Assembly: GCA_026225415.1 (NCBI GenBank)
Contig: JAMFSS010000004.1
Location: 1 to 64,000, forward strand
From: Alphaproteobacteria bacterium
Lineage (GTDB): Bacteria; Pseudomonadota; Alphaproteobacteria; UBA9219
DNA length: 64,000 nucleotides
Reading direction: 5' to 3'
The notes under the pieces are model-generated. The model had not been told where the DNA came from. It made no database searches and saw only the letters and a list, made by a program, of their open reading frames with translations. The translations under genes were made by a program, and so were the position numbers. Shown here piece by piece: positions 53,673-63,165 of the stretch. Numbering within the stretch: position 1 is the stretch's first letter; each line of letters opens with the position of its first letter.

Positions 53673-56600
53673 ATGGCTCTGCAGAAGACTCCGATGACCG
53701 CTGCTCCTGCAAAAGGTTCCGCCCCCATTCCTTCAATTCCCAAGCCAATGGCTCAACCCCATGCGCAAAAACCCGCTTTATTAGCAGGTCTGGGCTCCCT
53801 TCCTTTCTGGATCGGCCTTTCGGTCTCGGTCGCCTGGGTGGCAATCGTTATGATGATCATCGCCGTGTCTGGCCCTACGCACAGCCTTGGCGGCATTGCG
53901 CTGGCCGATTGGGCGATTGGTATTTCCGCCGCCGTGTCGCCTGTCGCGATGGTGTGGATGATCACCGCCTATCTGCAACGCGCCGCCGATATCCAGACAA
54001 TCGCCGATCCTTTGCGTCGTCAGCTTACGCTCATCACTGGCGAGTCAGGTGCCGCAGATGCCCGTATCCGTCGTTTTAATCAGGCGATCCGCGAACAAAT
54101 CGAATTACTGCGCAGCGCGCAAACCCTCAGCCAGGATGATCTGGAAGCGGTCATGGATCGTGTGCGCCAACATCGCAGCGATCTGGAACGTTATGAATCC
54201 AACAGCACCCAACAGGTGAAAGAAATCCAGGACGTCGTCCGCCGCAGCATGTTCCAATTGGAACAGATGATGGATGACAAATTCACGATGCTGAAATTCC
54301 TTGATGGCAAATTGCAGGCCAATGGCGACGGTGTTGCGCGTCAGGTGGAAAGCGTCGGCGAAAATGTCGCGCGTTTGCTGGAAGAAATCGAAACAACCGG
54401 CGCGCGCGTCGCCGACTCGCTCGACCGCGCCCAACGCGACAGCCAGAAACTGGCCGATACATCGGCGCTACAGGCGTCCAGCCTGACCAATGCGGCCGAA
54501 GTCGCCTCGGAAACACTGGGCGGTTTGTCCAGCAAGATCGATCTCAGCGTTGCGCGTTTTCTTGAACGCGCTTCGTCCGCGCGTGAAGAAGCGGAACGTC
54601 TGGCCTTGGCCTTGGATGCGCAAACCCGTTCTTTGGATGATTTCAGCTCGACCTTGCCCATGCGCGTGTCGGAGGCGGAATCCGTCCTTCGCGGCGTTGC
54701 CGACCGTCTGTACGCCAGCGAACAGATGGCGCGTGAACAAGCCGTCCATCTGAGCGACAAGCTGTCGCAACAGGTCGACGGTCTGCAAAGCTTTATGGAT
54801 CGTTTTACCGGACGTTTGTCCGATATCGATGCCGGTCTTGACCGTCGTCAGTCAGATTTAAATAATCTGGCCGAACGTATCGGCACGACCACATCGGGTT
54901 TTGTAACATCGTGGGAAAAGTCGGTTAATGATCTGAACGACCGCACCGGCAACACCTTGTTGCGCTTTACGGTGGTGAATGATGAAACGCGCCGCAATGC
55001 CGAAGCGGTGACCACCCATCTGAATGAAACGACCAGCAAGTATGAAGACGCCGCTATCCGCGTGCGCGCGTTGTCACAGGAAAGCAACCAGCAGATGAAG
55101 GGTCTGACCGAAGAAGTCGCCCATCAGCTGTCGCAGTTTGAAAGCCTGAGTAAGGCATCGAACATGGCCGGCGAAGAAGTGCAGCAACGCGCTTCGATTG
55201 CGCTCGAAAATCTGCAACATGTTCTGGAACGTATTTTGGCGGCGCGTGAAGCGACGCAAACCGTTGGCGAAACATTGGTGAAGGACATCAATATCGCCGT
55301 CGATGAAAACGAAAAGATGATCCAGCGTTTGTCGGAAACCGCCCAGCTTGGCGTGCGCGCCCTTGCCGCCGCGACCGATCAATTGAACCGCCAACAATCG
55401 GACGTTGCCGGTCAATCCAAAGCATCGGAAGGCGTGTTGGTTGAATCGGTGCAGAAACTGCAACAACAGGCCGATACCGCGTGTAACGCTTTGCGCGATC
55501 AGGCGCATGTGTTGACCCATTTGCTGTCGGAAACGCAAGGCCAGTTGATTGCGACCGACCAGAAATTGCAAAATTTTGCTCTGTCGGCTGTCACGCCCGT
55601 TCAATCGGCGATCAAGCAAATCGACAACAGCGCGGATGCGGGCATGCGTTCACTGGCGCATTTCGGCGACGGCCTGACGGCGCAAGTCACGCGTTTACAG
55701 GATTTCCACGGACGCATCGGCGGCATGAGCGAGGAAATGAGCAAGGCGACCGCGGAATCCGCGCAATCGCTGGAAAGCCTCAGCGCGCGTTTCGTGGCGG
55801 CCCGTTCGCAACAGGAAGAAGCAGTGCGCGGCACCTTGGCGCAATTCGCCGAATTGTCGGATCGTCTGCAACGCGAAGTGTCGGGTCTTGACGGCCATGC
55901 GGCGCAATCGGTCGAATTGTTGCAACAATCGGCGCTTAAGGTTGGCGAACAATCTTACCAGATGCTGCAAAACGCCCAATCATCAGGCGCACAGATCAAG
56001 GACATCGCGGCTTCCTTGCAAAACGAAGCGGCGCAAATCCAATCCACCATGCTGCAAAACGCCCAGGCAACAGGCGCGCAGATTAAGGATATTTCGGCGG
56101 CCCTGCAAAACGAAGCGGTACAAATTCAATCCGTGTTGCGCAAGCAGACCGAAGAAATCGACGGCGATCTGTCAAAGGCGCAACAGAAATTCACTTCGCT
56201 TGGCGAAACGATCCGCGAGCGGGCTGACGCCACCTATGCATTGCTCGACCGCGCCGTCGCGCATTATGGCGACATCAACCACAAACTCGATACTGTCGGT
56301 TCGGACGCCGCGCGTATCGAAGCGCAGGCCGCCGACATCGCCACCACCACCACACGCACCGTGCAAAATCTGTCGGTGCTGAACGATAAAATGACCGTGA
56401 CGCATGATATGGCGACGACACAGGCGCAACAGACTTTGGCCAAGCTGGACGAAACAACGGCGGTCTTCCATCGCCGCGCCGCCGACATGAACGACATCGC
56501 GCAACAAGCGACCAGCAGCGTTATCAATGCCGGCACTGTTTACGGCGAACAAAGCGGCAAGCTGGTCGATTGCAGCCATCAGGTCGATGGCGTGTTGCGT

Positions 56601-59600
56601 CAATTGACGCAGGCGACAACCGCGCTCACCGATCAGGCCGCGCAGATTCGCAACGGTATGGAACAACAAAATAACCGTTTGCTGGCGCAACTGGCGGATT
56701 CCGTCGCACAGCTGGACGTTACAGGCGGCAAGCTACAACAAATCGCGTCTGTCGCGGTACAGGGTGCCGATCAGGCCTCCGCCCGCTTCAGCGATATGAC
56801 AGAAACGGCATCGCAACGCATCACGGCCTCCTCGCAAGATTTGCACGCGATGACCGAACGCGCCGAAGCCGCCTTGTCGGCTTTGGGTGCCAACGTCACG
56901 CAACAGGCGGCTTCGCTGTCGGTTGTCGGCGAACAATTGAGCGAACAACAAAAAACCTTGGCCGTTGCGAATGAAAAACAACGCGTGCAAATGACCGACC
57001 TGTTTGAAAAACTGGGCGCGGCGCATCATCAGGCTTCGGAAATCGCCGAACGCTCGATCGGTTTCCTCACGGAAAATCTGCAAGAAATCCACCGCCAGAT
57101 GGGCGCTGTGGGCGACCAATCGCAAACGGCAGTCGGCAATGTCAAACTGGCCAGCATGGGCTTCTCGGAACAGGCATCCCTGCTGATCCATAACGCGCAG
57201 GCGGCGGAACAACAGGCGCGTACCGTTTTGTCTGTAACCTCTGCGTTACAGGAACAGGCGCGTCATCTGCGGGAAAGCTTGACCAACGAAAGCGACCGCG
57301 CGGGCGAAAGCCTTGGCGTCTTGCTGGGCCGTTTGACATCGGGCGGCGCCGAAATGCGCGATCTGGGCACCAACACCCATACGGTTCTGGCGACCCTGCA
57401 ACGGGCGATGGCCGAACAAAATGGCGAACTTTCCACCGGGATGCAGCACATCACCGAACGTCAGCGCAACCTGACATCGTCGCTCGATGCGCAACGCGAC
57501 GCGATCAATGGCTTGCTCAACCGTTTGACCTTGGCGCAGGACGAAACCGCATCGGTCGCCGAACGCACCGCACTGCGTTTGACGGACGGCACCGCGCAAA
57601 TCACGCGCCATGTCGAAACACTGGATGCGCGTTCACAAAGCGCGTTGGCGAATGTGCAGGCGGCGGTCAGCGGTTTCGCGCATGAAGCGCAGGCGATTGA
57701 AACCCAATCGCAAAAAGCCGAACAGCAATCGCGGAATATCCTTACCGCCGCGTCCGGCATGCATGAACAAATCAGCGATTTGCGCCAGACGATGCAGGGC
57801 GATGGCGAACGCACTAATGTGTTGTTCTCCAACCTGCTTGATAAGGTCACGATGGGCGCCGCCGAATTGCGCGATCTCAGCGCGGCTACCGAAATGTCGC
57901 TTATCAGCCTTGGCAACAATGTCACGCAACAAAGCGGCGCGTTGACATCGACCATGCAACAAATCGCCGACCGCCAACGCAGCCTCGCGGTGGCGTTGGA
58001 TTCGCAACGCGATGTCGTTAATGGGTTGCTCAACCGCCTGACCTTGGCGCAAGACGAAACCGCGTCGGTCGCAGACCGCACCGTGACCCGTCTGGCCGAT
58101 GGCGCGCAAGCGATCATCCGCAATGCCGACGCTATCGATGCGCGCACCCAAGCCGCTTTGGCGAATGTGCAATTGGCAACCGAAGCCTTTAGCAAAGAAG
58201 CCGAAGCGATCGACACGCAAGCCAAGCAAGCCGAAGTTCAGGCGCAATCCATTCTGGCCTCGGCGTCCGGCCTGCATCACCAGATTTACGACCTTCGCAC
58301 ATCCATGCAAAGCGACGGCGAACGCGCCACCGAAGTATTGGCCGGCCTGTTCAACCGCATCACGGTTGGCAGCGGCGAAGTGCGCGATGCCGGCGGCGCG
58401 GCGGAAGCCACGCTTGTATCGTTGCAACGCGCGATGGGCGAACAAACGGGCGAGCTGTACACATCGATGCAGAAAATCGGCGAACGCCAACGCAGCCTGA
58501 CGGAATCTCTGGAACAACAACGCGAAACCATTGGCGGCCTTATCGCCCGCTTTGCCACCGCGCAGGATGAAACCGCGTCGTTGGCCGAACGGACGGCAGA
58601 CCGTATTCATGACGGCGCCCAGAAAATCACCACCAGCCTCGATCTTATCGGCGCGTCGGCGGGTGCGACCCTGGCCAGTGTTGCTGAATCGGTTGCCGGG
58701 TTCGGCGATCAGGTTTCCGCGCTTAATATCCAAAGCCAGCAAGCCGAACAACAAATCCGTGGCGTGCTGTCGGTTACCGCCGGCATGCAGGAACAGGCAC
58801 GCCATCTGCGCGAAGCGATGCAGGTGGAAACCGCCCGCGCCGTCGAACATTTGTCGGACGTTATCGCCACGCTGGATCAAACCAGCCTGCATCTGAAAAC
58901 CGAAAGCGGCATCGCCATCGAAACATTGGACAAGACAGCCCAACGTTTCACCATCATCACCGAAACCGGCGTGGACAGTTTGCGTCAACAATCCGCTGCC
59001 GTGGCGCAAAGCGTCGCGCAATCGGAAACACAGATGAAGAGTATCGGCGACCAAATTGGCGGCCATCTGCGTCTGGTCACCGAAGCGGGCGACAAAGCCG
59101 AAACGCAAACGCGCACTTTGGCCGATGCGTCCGAATTTGCCACCACGCGTTTGGCCGCCTTGCGCGACACTCTGGGCGCCAGCGCCAAAGACGGAACGGC
59201 CTTTGTCGAATTGTCGACCAAGCGTATTACGATGGTCAAAGACGCGTTACAGGAACAGCTCGATCATTTGTCGGCCTTCTCGCAACAAGCGGTACAACAG
59301 GTTGCCGTCGCCAGCGAAAGTTTGGCCAGCGAAAGCGACAGGCTGAACGCCAAACTGGCGGCATCCGAATCCGCTTTGACAGGCGCCGCCGATCTGGTGC
59401 GCGAAGAAGCGAAACATTTGCCCGCCACGCTTAACCGCGGCATCGCCGAAATCGAGGCCGCCAGCGGCGCGATTAAGGCAAACGCCACCGATATGGATCA
59501 GGCGTTGGTGCAAAGTGCCGATCGCTTTATTTCGGTCACATCAATGGCGCGCAACCACATGGCCGAAGAAATGCAACGCGTCAGCAGCGTTGCGGAAGAC

Positions 59601-60737
59601 GCCAGCGGCGTTCTGGTTCGCTTCAACGAAATGCTGGGCGAACAGGTCGCATCGATGCAGCAAAACAGCGCAATGCTGACCTCCGAACAAAAAATACTGG
59701 TGGAAAAAGCCGCGCAAAGCGTCAGCGATTTAACCGCTGCCGGTACGCGTCTGGAAACCTTGCGCAACGAAGCGGCTTCGACCGCCGAACGCATGGTGCA
59801 GGAATTTGTCACGCTCGACCAACGCGCGACAGCCTCCAACGACCGTCTGGTGCAAGCGGGTGACACGATCACACGCCAAGCCGAAGCGATTGGCGAAGTC
59901 GCAGCCCGCGCCGAAACCAAAATCGCGGGTGTCAGCGACGGCCTGCGTGCCCAGCTGGAACATATCCGCGAAGGTATGCAAACCCAGATCGACGATATTA
60001 ACCGCGGCCTGATGCAAATTACGGCGCAATTGGAACGGACAGGCACAACTTTGCGTAACACGGCTGTGGGCGCGGTGGCAGATGTTGAACGCGTGGGGCA
60101 ACGCTTTGAACAGACGGGCGGCGAAGCCGTCGGCCAAGTCGAAGCACGCACCCAACAAATGCGCGATGCCACCGACGACGTCGCCAAGATTTTGGGCGGT
60201 TTCGGCCAACAATTCGATGCGATGTTGCGCCACATGGCCGAAGCCGGAACAGGCATCAAACATCAGGAAAGCGATATGCTGACGCATTTGCAATCCATGT
60301 TGGGTCATCTGGGCACCGTTGCGGAAAAGCTGGAATCGGCACGCGCTTTGTCGGGCGATGTCAGCCAGCACGCCATCGAACGTCTGGACAGCGTTGTGAA
60401 TTCCATCCAGGCGCAGATGAACAACATGACGGCGGGCGCGCAAACGGCGGCCGGCATCATGCGCGGCATCGGCCAGATTTACAGCGACCAATCAGGTTCA
60501 CTGACCAAGGGTGTGGGTGAAGCGCATGCGCAAGTGTTGACGATGAACAAGAGCATCGACGATATGCAAATGCGTACCGACCGCATGCGTCAAGCGTTGA
60601 AGATGCAGGGCGATGATCTGATGAACTCGCTGCGTCAAATCCTGTCGCAACTGGAAATGACGGGTGATGGTTTGTCCGAAGCGGTTGATCGCACTTTGCA
60701 AGAACAGGCCAATGCCGGGTTGAAGAAGATCAGCTAA
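53673..60737 (+). CDS. Giant membrane-anchored coiled-coil protein (TipN/GPR-like polarity factor)
   Basis: 2354 residues from ATG 53673, with AGAGG 7 bases upstream; the frame opens at 53586 but 29 extra residues lie across the leader hairpin. A Pro-rich start (residues 1-45) is followed by two TM segments (LPFWIGLSVSVAWVAIVMMI; AISAAVSPVAMVWMITAYL-like) and ~2200 residues of heptad-type coiled coil rich in Ala, Gln, Glu, Ser. The juxtamembrane block (RRQLTLITGESGAADARIRR, REQIELLRSA, VRQHRSDLERYES) recalls TipN of Caulobacter and GPR of Agrobacterium, both N-terminally anchored coiled coils at the new or growing pole. Contains three exact 171-residue repeats and a 29-residue pair. Role in polarity is inference from architecture. 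Confidence 0.85.
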   Translation: MALQKTPMTAAPAKGSAPIPSIPKPMAQPHAQKPALLAGLGSLPFWIGLSVSVAWVAIVMMIIAVSGPTHSLGGIALADWAIGISAAVSPVAMVWMITAYLQRAADIQTIADPLRRQLTLITGESGAADARIRRFNQAIREQIELLRSAQTLSQDDLEAVMDRVRQHRSDLERYESNSTQQVKEIQDVVRRSMFQLEQMMDDKFTMLKFLDGKLQANGDGVARQVESVGENVARLLEEIETTGARVADSLDRAQRDSQKLADTSALQASSLTNAAEVASETLGGLSSKIDLSVARFLERASSAREEAERLALALDAQTRSLDDFSSTLPMRVSEAESVLRGVADRLYASEQMAREQAVHLSDKLSQQVDGLQSFMDRFTGRLSDIDAGLDRRQSDLNNLAERIGTTTSGFVTSWEKSVNDLNDRTGNTLLRFTVVNDETRRNAEAVTTHLNETTSKYEDAAIRVRALSQESNQQMKGLTEEVAHQLSQFESLSKASNMAGEEVQQRASIALENLQHVLERILAAREATQTVGETLVKDINIAVDENEKMIQRLSETAQLGVRALAAATDQLNRQQSDVAGQSKASEGVLVESVQKLQQQADTACNALRDQAHVLTHLLSETQGQLIATDQKLQNFALSAVTPVQSAIKQIDNSADAGMRSLAHFGDGLTAQVTRLQDFHGRIGGMSEEMSKATAESAQSLESLSARFVAARSQQEEAVRGTLAQFAELSDRLQREVSGLDGHAAQSVELLQQSALKVGEQSYQMLQNAQSSGAQIKDIAASLQNEAAQIQSTMLQNAQATGAQIKDISAALQNEAVQIQSVLRKQTEEIDGDLSKAQQKFTSLGETIRERADATYALLDRAVAHYGDINHKLDTVGSDAARIEAQAADIATTTTRTVQNLSVLNDKMTVTHDMATTQAQQTLAKLDETTAVFHRRAADMNDIAQQATSSVINAGTVYGEQSGKLVDCSHQVDGVLRQLTQATTALTDQAAQIRNGMEQQNNRLLAQLADSVAQLDVTGGKLQQIASVAVQGADQASARFSDMTETASQRITASSQDLHAMTERAEAALSALGANVTQQAASLSVVGEQLSEQQKTLAVANEKQRVQMTDLFEKLGAAHHQASEIAERSIGFLTENLQEIHRQMGAVGDQSQTAVGNVKLASMGFSEQASLLIHNAQAAEQQARTVLSVTSALQEQARHLRESLTNESDRAGESLGVLLGRLTSGGAEMRDLGTNTHTVLATLQRAMAEQNGELSTGMQHITERQRNLTSSLDAQRDAINGLLNRLTLAQDETASVAERTALRLTDGTAQITRHVETLDARSQSALANVQAAVSGFAHEAQAIETQSQKAEQQSRNILTAASGMHEQISDLRQTMQGDGERTNVLFSNLLDKVTMGAAELRDLSAATEMSLISLGNNVTQQSGALTSTMQQIADRQRSLAVALDSQRDVVNGLLNRLTLAQDETASVADRTVTRLADGAQAIIRNADAIDARTQAALANVQLATEAFSKEAEAIDTQAKQAEVQAQSILASASGLHHQIYDLRTSMQSDGERATEVLAGLFNRITVGSGEVRDAGGAAEATLVSLQRAMGEQTGELYTSMQKIGERQRSLTESLEQQRETIGGLIARFATAQDETASLAERTADRIHDGAQKITTSLDLIGASAGATLASVAESVAGFGDQVSALNIQSQQAEQQIRGVLSVTAGMQEQARHLREAMQVETARAVEHLSDVIATLDQTSLHLKTESGIAIETLDKTAQRFTIITETGVDSLRQQSAAVAQSVAQSETQMKSIGDQIGGHLRLVTEAGDKAETQTRTLADASEFATTRLAALRDTLGASAKDGTAFVELSTKRITMVKDALQEQLDHLSAFSQQAVQQVAVASESLASESDRLNAKLAASESALTGAADLVREEAKHLPATLNRGIAEIEAASGAIKANATDMDQALVQSADRFISVTSMARNHMAEEMQRVSSVAEDASGVLVRFNEMLGEQVASMQQNSAMLTSEQKILVEKAAQSVSDLTAAGTRLETLRNEAASTAERMVQEFVTLDQRATASNDRLVQAGDTITRQAEAIGEVAARAETKIAGVSDGLRAQLEHIREGMQTQIDDINRGLMQITAQLERTGTTLRNTAVGAVADVERVGQRFEQTGGEAVGQVEARTQQMRDATDDVAKILGGFGQQFDAMLRHMAEAGTGIKHQESDMLTHLQSMLGHLGTVAEKLESARALSGDVSQHAIERLDSVVNSIQAQMNNMTAGAQTAAGIMRGIGQIYSDQSGSLTKGVGEAHAQVLTMNKSIDDMQMRTDRMRQALKMQGDDLMNSLRQILSQLEMTGDGLSEAVDRTLQEQANAGLKKIS
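55962..56135 (+). repeat. Two 87-bp tandem repeats inside the giant gene
   Basis: Two units of 29 codons, starting at 55962 and 56049, each beginning MLQNAQ and including GAQIKDI and LQNEA.QIQS. Near-identical bases suggest recent duplication in phase with the coiled coil. Confidence 0.85.
57318..58856 (+). repeat. Three 513-bp tandem repeats inside the giant gene
   Basis: Units start at 57318, 57831 and 58344, exactly 513 bases (171 codons) apart. Each has LL...T.G..E.RDL, ERQR.L, AQDETAS.A.RT and a block of Q-rich helix. A partial, older copy precedes the first unit (about 57001-57317). Confidence 0.85.
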
Positions 60738-60765
60738 GGCTTTCTTTTAAGGCTCAATGGATAAA

Positions 60766-60799
60766 TCCCTCTCCGCCCGTCTTTACGGGGGGAGAGGGA
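60766..60799. repeat. REP-like hairpin, left copy
   Basis: TCCCTCTCCGCCCGT pairs with ACGGGGGGAGAGGGA (one mismatch), loop CTTT. Same family as 2318-2346. Confidence 0.7.
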
Positions 60800-60837
60800 A
60801 GCCCTCACAGAACCCACAAGCACAGAATATAAATAAA

Positions 60838-60898
60838 GGTGAGGTGGGTGTCTCAATAATCCGAATACCGGATTGTTGGCAAACCCACCTCACCCCAT
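60838..60898. repeat. Central inverted repeat of the palindromic element
   Basis: AGGTGAGGTGGGT and ACCCACCTCACC are inverted copies separated by about 35 bases, with a smaller CCGAATACCGG core. Lies between the two REP-like hairpins, giving a nested arrangement. Confidence 0.6.
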
Positions 60899-60930
60899 TT
60901 TTTATTCTACTTGCTGATATTTTGGTATCT

Positions 60931-60963
60931 CCCCTCTCCCCCCGAAGTACGGGCGGAGAGGGG
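60931..60963. repeat. REP-like hairpin, right copy
   Basis: CCCCTCTCCCCCCG pairs with CGGGCGGAGAGGGG (one mismatch), loop AAGTA. Confidence 0.7.
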
Positions 60964-60985
60964 TATCAACATCCAGCTTACAGCA

Positions 60986-61040
60986 AAGAAAAACCCGACA
61001 TCCTTGCTGTTTGCACAGAAGAATGTTGGGTTTCTATTTT
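60986..61040. terminator. Possible bidirectional terminator
   Basis: AAACCCGACAT and ATGTTGGGTTT pair (one G-U), with A-runs to the left and a CTATTTTAAA tail. Suits the minus-strand gene that ends at 61058. Confidence 0.5.
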
Positions 61041-61057
61041 AAATTAAATAATAGTTT

Positions 61058-61576
61058 TTATTTGTGGCCCATCTGCATGCATGTAGCATATGTCTTACTT
61101 AAGGCTTGAACGCTTCTCTTTGCTGCGTCTAGAGTTTCAATGCCGCCTCCATCTGTTTTGTCAGAGAAAATTTTGCCCTTAATAAGAATTGCCGAAGCGG
61201 TTCCGCTAAAATCAATTGGTTCCATATTATCGGCTACAAAACGTGTTTCATCAGACGAAGGAACAATAACAGATAATCTGGTAACAACTCCTGTTTCATT
61301 AACTGCTGCCGCACTCACTGTATATGCTTCAGGCTTATCGGTAATACGCAAGCTGTCAATATCGAGTGTACGGTTTCCCATAAGGTTTGCTTGCTCGCGC
61401 ATTACAGCTTGTTGTGCGCAGAAATAATCTCCGCGAATTGAAACAACAGCGCCTTGTGACCCGCCGTTATTTCCAGTGTTGCTATTGCTCTTGCTGTCGC
61501 TGCTATTGCTTTGTGCATTTGCTGTAAGGGGAGCCAAAGCTAATGCAATCGCTGCCAATTTCATTCCGTTTTTCAT
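61058..61576 (-). CDS. Periplasmic protein of unknown function, low G+C
   Basis: 172 residues from ATG 61576, GGAG 5 bases upstream. Signal peptide MKNGMKLAAIALALAPLTANA, then an Asn/Ser-rich linker (QSNSSDSKSNSNTGNNGGSQ), then a domain with FCAQQAVMREQANLMGN and, at the end, SKTYATCMQMGHK. Two Cys may pair. Hand count 61261-61320 gives 25 of 60 G+C, below most of the window. No family recognised. A 7-bp palindrome (61631-61651) lies upstream. Stands alone next to the sensor kinase. Confidence 0.65.
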   Translation of the reverse strand: MKNGMKLAAIALALAPLTANAQSNSSDSKSNSNTGNNGGSQGAVVSIRGDYFCAQQAVMREQANLMGNRTLDIDSLRITDKPEAYTVSAAAVNETGVVTRLSVIVPSSDETRFVADNMEPIDFSGTASAILIKGKIFSDKTDGGGIETLDAAKRSVQALSKTYATCMQMGHK

Positions 61577-61630
61577 AATCACTCCGTCAAATAATGTGGG
61601 TTAAATTCCTATGAGCGAAATATATCAGAA

Positions 61631-61651
61631 ACTATTGTTTCGACCAATAGT
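61631..61651. promoter_or_regulatory. Operator-like palindrome upstream of the low-G+C gene
   Basis: ACTATTG and CAATAGT, perfect 7-bp arms with a 7-base centre TTTCGAC, 55 bases before the ATG at 61576, in an AT-rich promoter region. Confidence 0.4.
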
Positions 61652-61731
61652 GGCTTTACTTTCATAAAAATAAATGAGAGGCAAGTGATTGTAATATAAT
61701 ATAAATTTATTATTAAAAAGAAATGAAAAAT

Positions 61732-63090
61732 TTAAACGGGCACCCAAACCCGCGCGCGCAAACCGCCCATGGGGCTGTCTTCCAGCACCACATCGCCGCC
61801 GTGGAAACGCGCGATATCGCGGGCGATGGTCAGGCCCAAACCAACGCCGCCGGTGGCGGGGTTGCGCGATTCTTCCATGCGGGTAAAGGGGCGGAACATA
61901 TCTTCGCGCCGCGCTTCATTGATGCCCGATCCATTATCATCAACCGTAATCGTCACGACCTCGGCATCATGAATGGCAGAAATTTCTGCAGCATTTCCAT
62001 AACGCAAAGCGTTGCCCAGCAGATTGGTAAGACACCGTTTCATGGCATTACGGCGCAGGATGATGGTGATATCGTCCGGCGCATTCACGGTGATGTTGGG
62101 GTTTTGCCGCCGCGCCGATGCCGCAATCTCACCCAGCAATTCGCCCAGATTAACCGGTACCGCCGCTTCGGCTTCATCGCCGCGCGCAAAGGCCAGATAG
62201 GCGTTCAGCATCTCTTCCATTTCCGTGACGTCGCTCGTCAACTCATCCGCCGCCGCGTTTTGTTCCATCAATTCAATTTGCAAACGCATGCGCGTTAACG
62301 GCGTGCGCAGATCGTGGCTGACACCGGCCAACATGGCGGTGCGTTGCGTTATCTGGCGTTTCAAACGGTCGCGCATCACCATTAAGGCGGCACCCGCCTG
62401 CCGCACTTCGGATGATCCTTCGATTTTAAACCAAGGTACTTCGCGGCCTTTGCCAATGGCTTCCGCCGCGTCGGCCAAACGACGGATGGGGCGGATCTGG
62501 TTGCGCATAAACAGCAACGCAATGGATGTCATCAACACCGAACTGCCGGTCATCCACAAAATGAAAACTTGCGTGGTGGGTGTATAGATGCGGCGTTCGG
62601 GCGATAAAATGGTGTACACGCCTTCGGGCACCCCCACCTGAATGCTGATGGTTTCCGGCGCATAAGTCATGTCGAGGACATAGGAATAAGACAGGCTGTC
62701 ATTCAACGCATGTTTCAACATCACGGCGATGGGGCCGTGGATAGGCTCTTGCGGTGGCAGGGCTTTGCCGGGCGCGAACCCAACCGTTAAATCCATTTTG
62801 CTGCTGGCCAGCGATAACACCGCTTGGGTGCTGTTGGTATTGCCGCTTTTTTCCAGCAGATCGACGATAAAGGCAATATCACCCGATAACGCATGCGTCA
62901 TGCGTTGCGTGACGGTGTACCAATGGCGGTCGAAAAACACATAGGTCGCGGCGGCCAACATGATGAAAGTCGGCACCACGAAAATCAGCAAGGTGCGGCC
63001 AAACAGGCTGCGTGGCAGCATGCGTTTAAAACGCAGGCTCAGCGGCAAAGCGCGTGGCGGGTTGTAGCGTGGGGGGATGCTGGTTTTCAC
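61732..63090 (-). CDS. Membrane sensor histidine kinase (EnvZ-like)
   Basis: 452 residues. TM1 (FGRTLLIFVVPTFIMLAAATYVF), a periplasmic sensor of about 130 residues, TM2 (VFILWMTGSSVLMTSIALLF), then a HAMP domain (RNQIRPIRRLADAAEAIGKG), a DHp domain with the phospho-acceptor His in AGVSHDLRTPLTRMRLQ, and the ATPase domain with N-box LTNLLGNALRYG, G1 VDDNGSGI, F-box-like MFRPF and G2 GGVGLGLTIARD. Arrangement fits EnvZ/HisKA (PF00512)-class kinases. No response regulator is on either side within the window, so its partner is distal. Divergent ispE lies 75 bases upstream. Confidence 0.93.
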   Translation of the reverse strand: MKTSIPPRYNPPRALPLSLRFKRMLPRSLFGRTLLIFVVPTFIMLAAATYVFFDRHWYTVTQRMTHALSGDIAFIVDLLEKSGNTNSTQAVLSLASSKMDLTVGFAPGKALPPQEPIHGPIAVMLKHALNDSLSYSYVLDMTYAPETISIQVGVPEGVYTILSPERRIYTPTTQVFILWMTGSSVLMTSIALLFMRNQIRPIRRLADAAEAIGKGREVPWFKIEGSSEVRQAGAALMVMRDRLKRQITQRTAMLAGVSHDLRTPLTRMRLQIELMEQNAAADELTSDVTEMEEMLNAYLAFARGDEAEAAVPVNLGELLGEIAASARRQNPNITVNAPDDITIILRRNAMKRCLTNLLGNALRYGNAAEISAIHDAEVVTITVDDNGSGINEARREDMFRPFTRMEESRNPATGGVGLGLTIARDIARFHGGDVVLEDSPMGGLRARVWVPV

Positions 63091-63165
63091 GGGTTATTTT
63101 TACCCTTGTTTTCGGGGCTTTTCTACCCTTGTTTTATGGGTTTCAAGCCCCTAAATTCCCCCCGC

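Larger units (their letters stand above)
60738..61057. other. 320-base noncoding region with palindromic repeats
   Basis: Composed of two REP-like hairpins (60766-60799, 60931-60963), a central inverted repeat and a terminator-like hairpin near 60991-61033. No gene supported. Confidence 0.6.

Noticed and set aside
57318-58856. CRISPR-like array
   Set aside because: The repeats are long, in frame and coding; there are no short identical repeats with unique spacers anywhere in the window.
57633-59108. Long antisense frame of 491 codons within the giant gene
   Set aside because: It lies wholly opposite the repeated coiled-coil region, lacks a ribosome-binding site and appears as a by-product of the codon bias and repeats.
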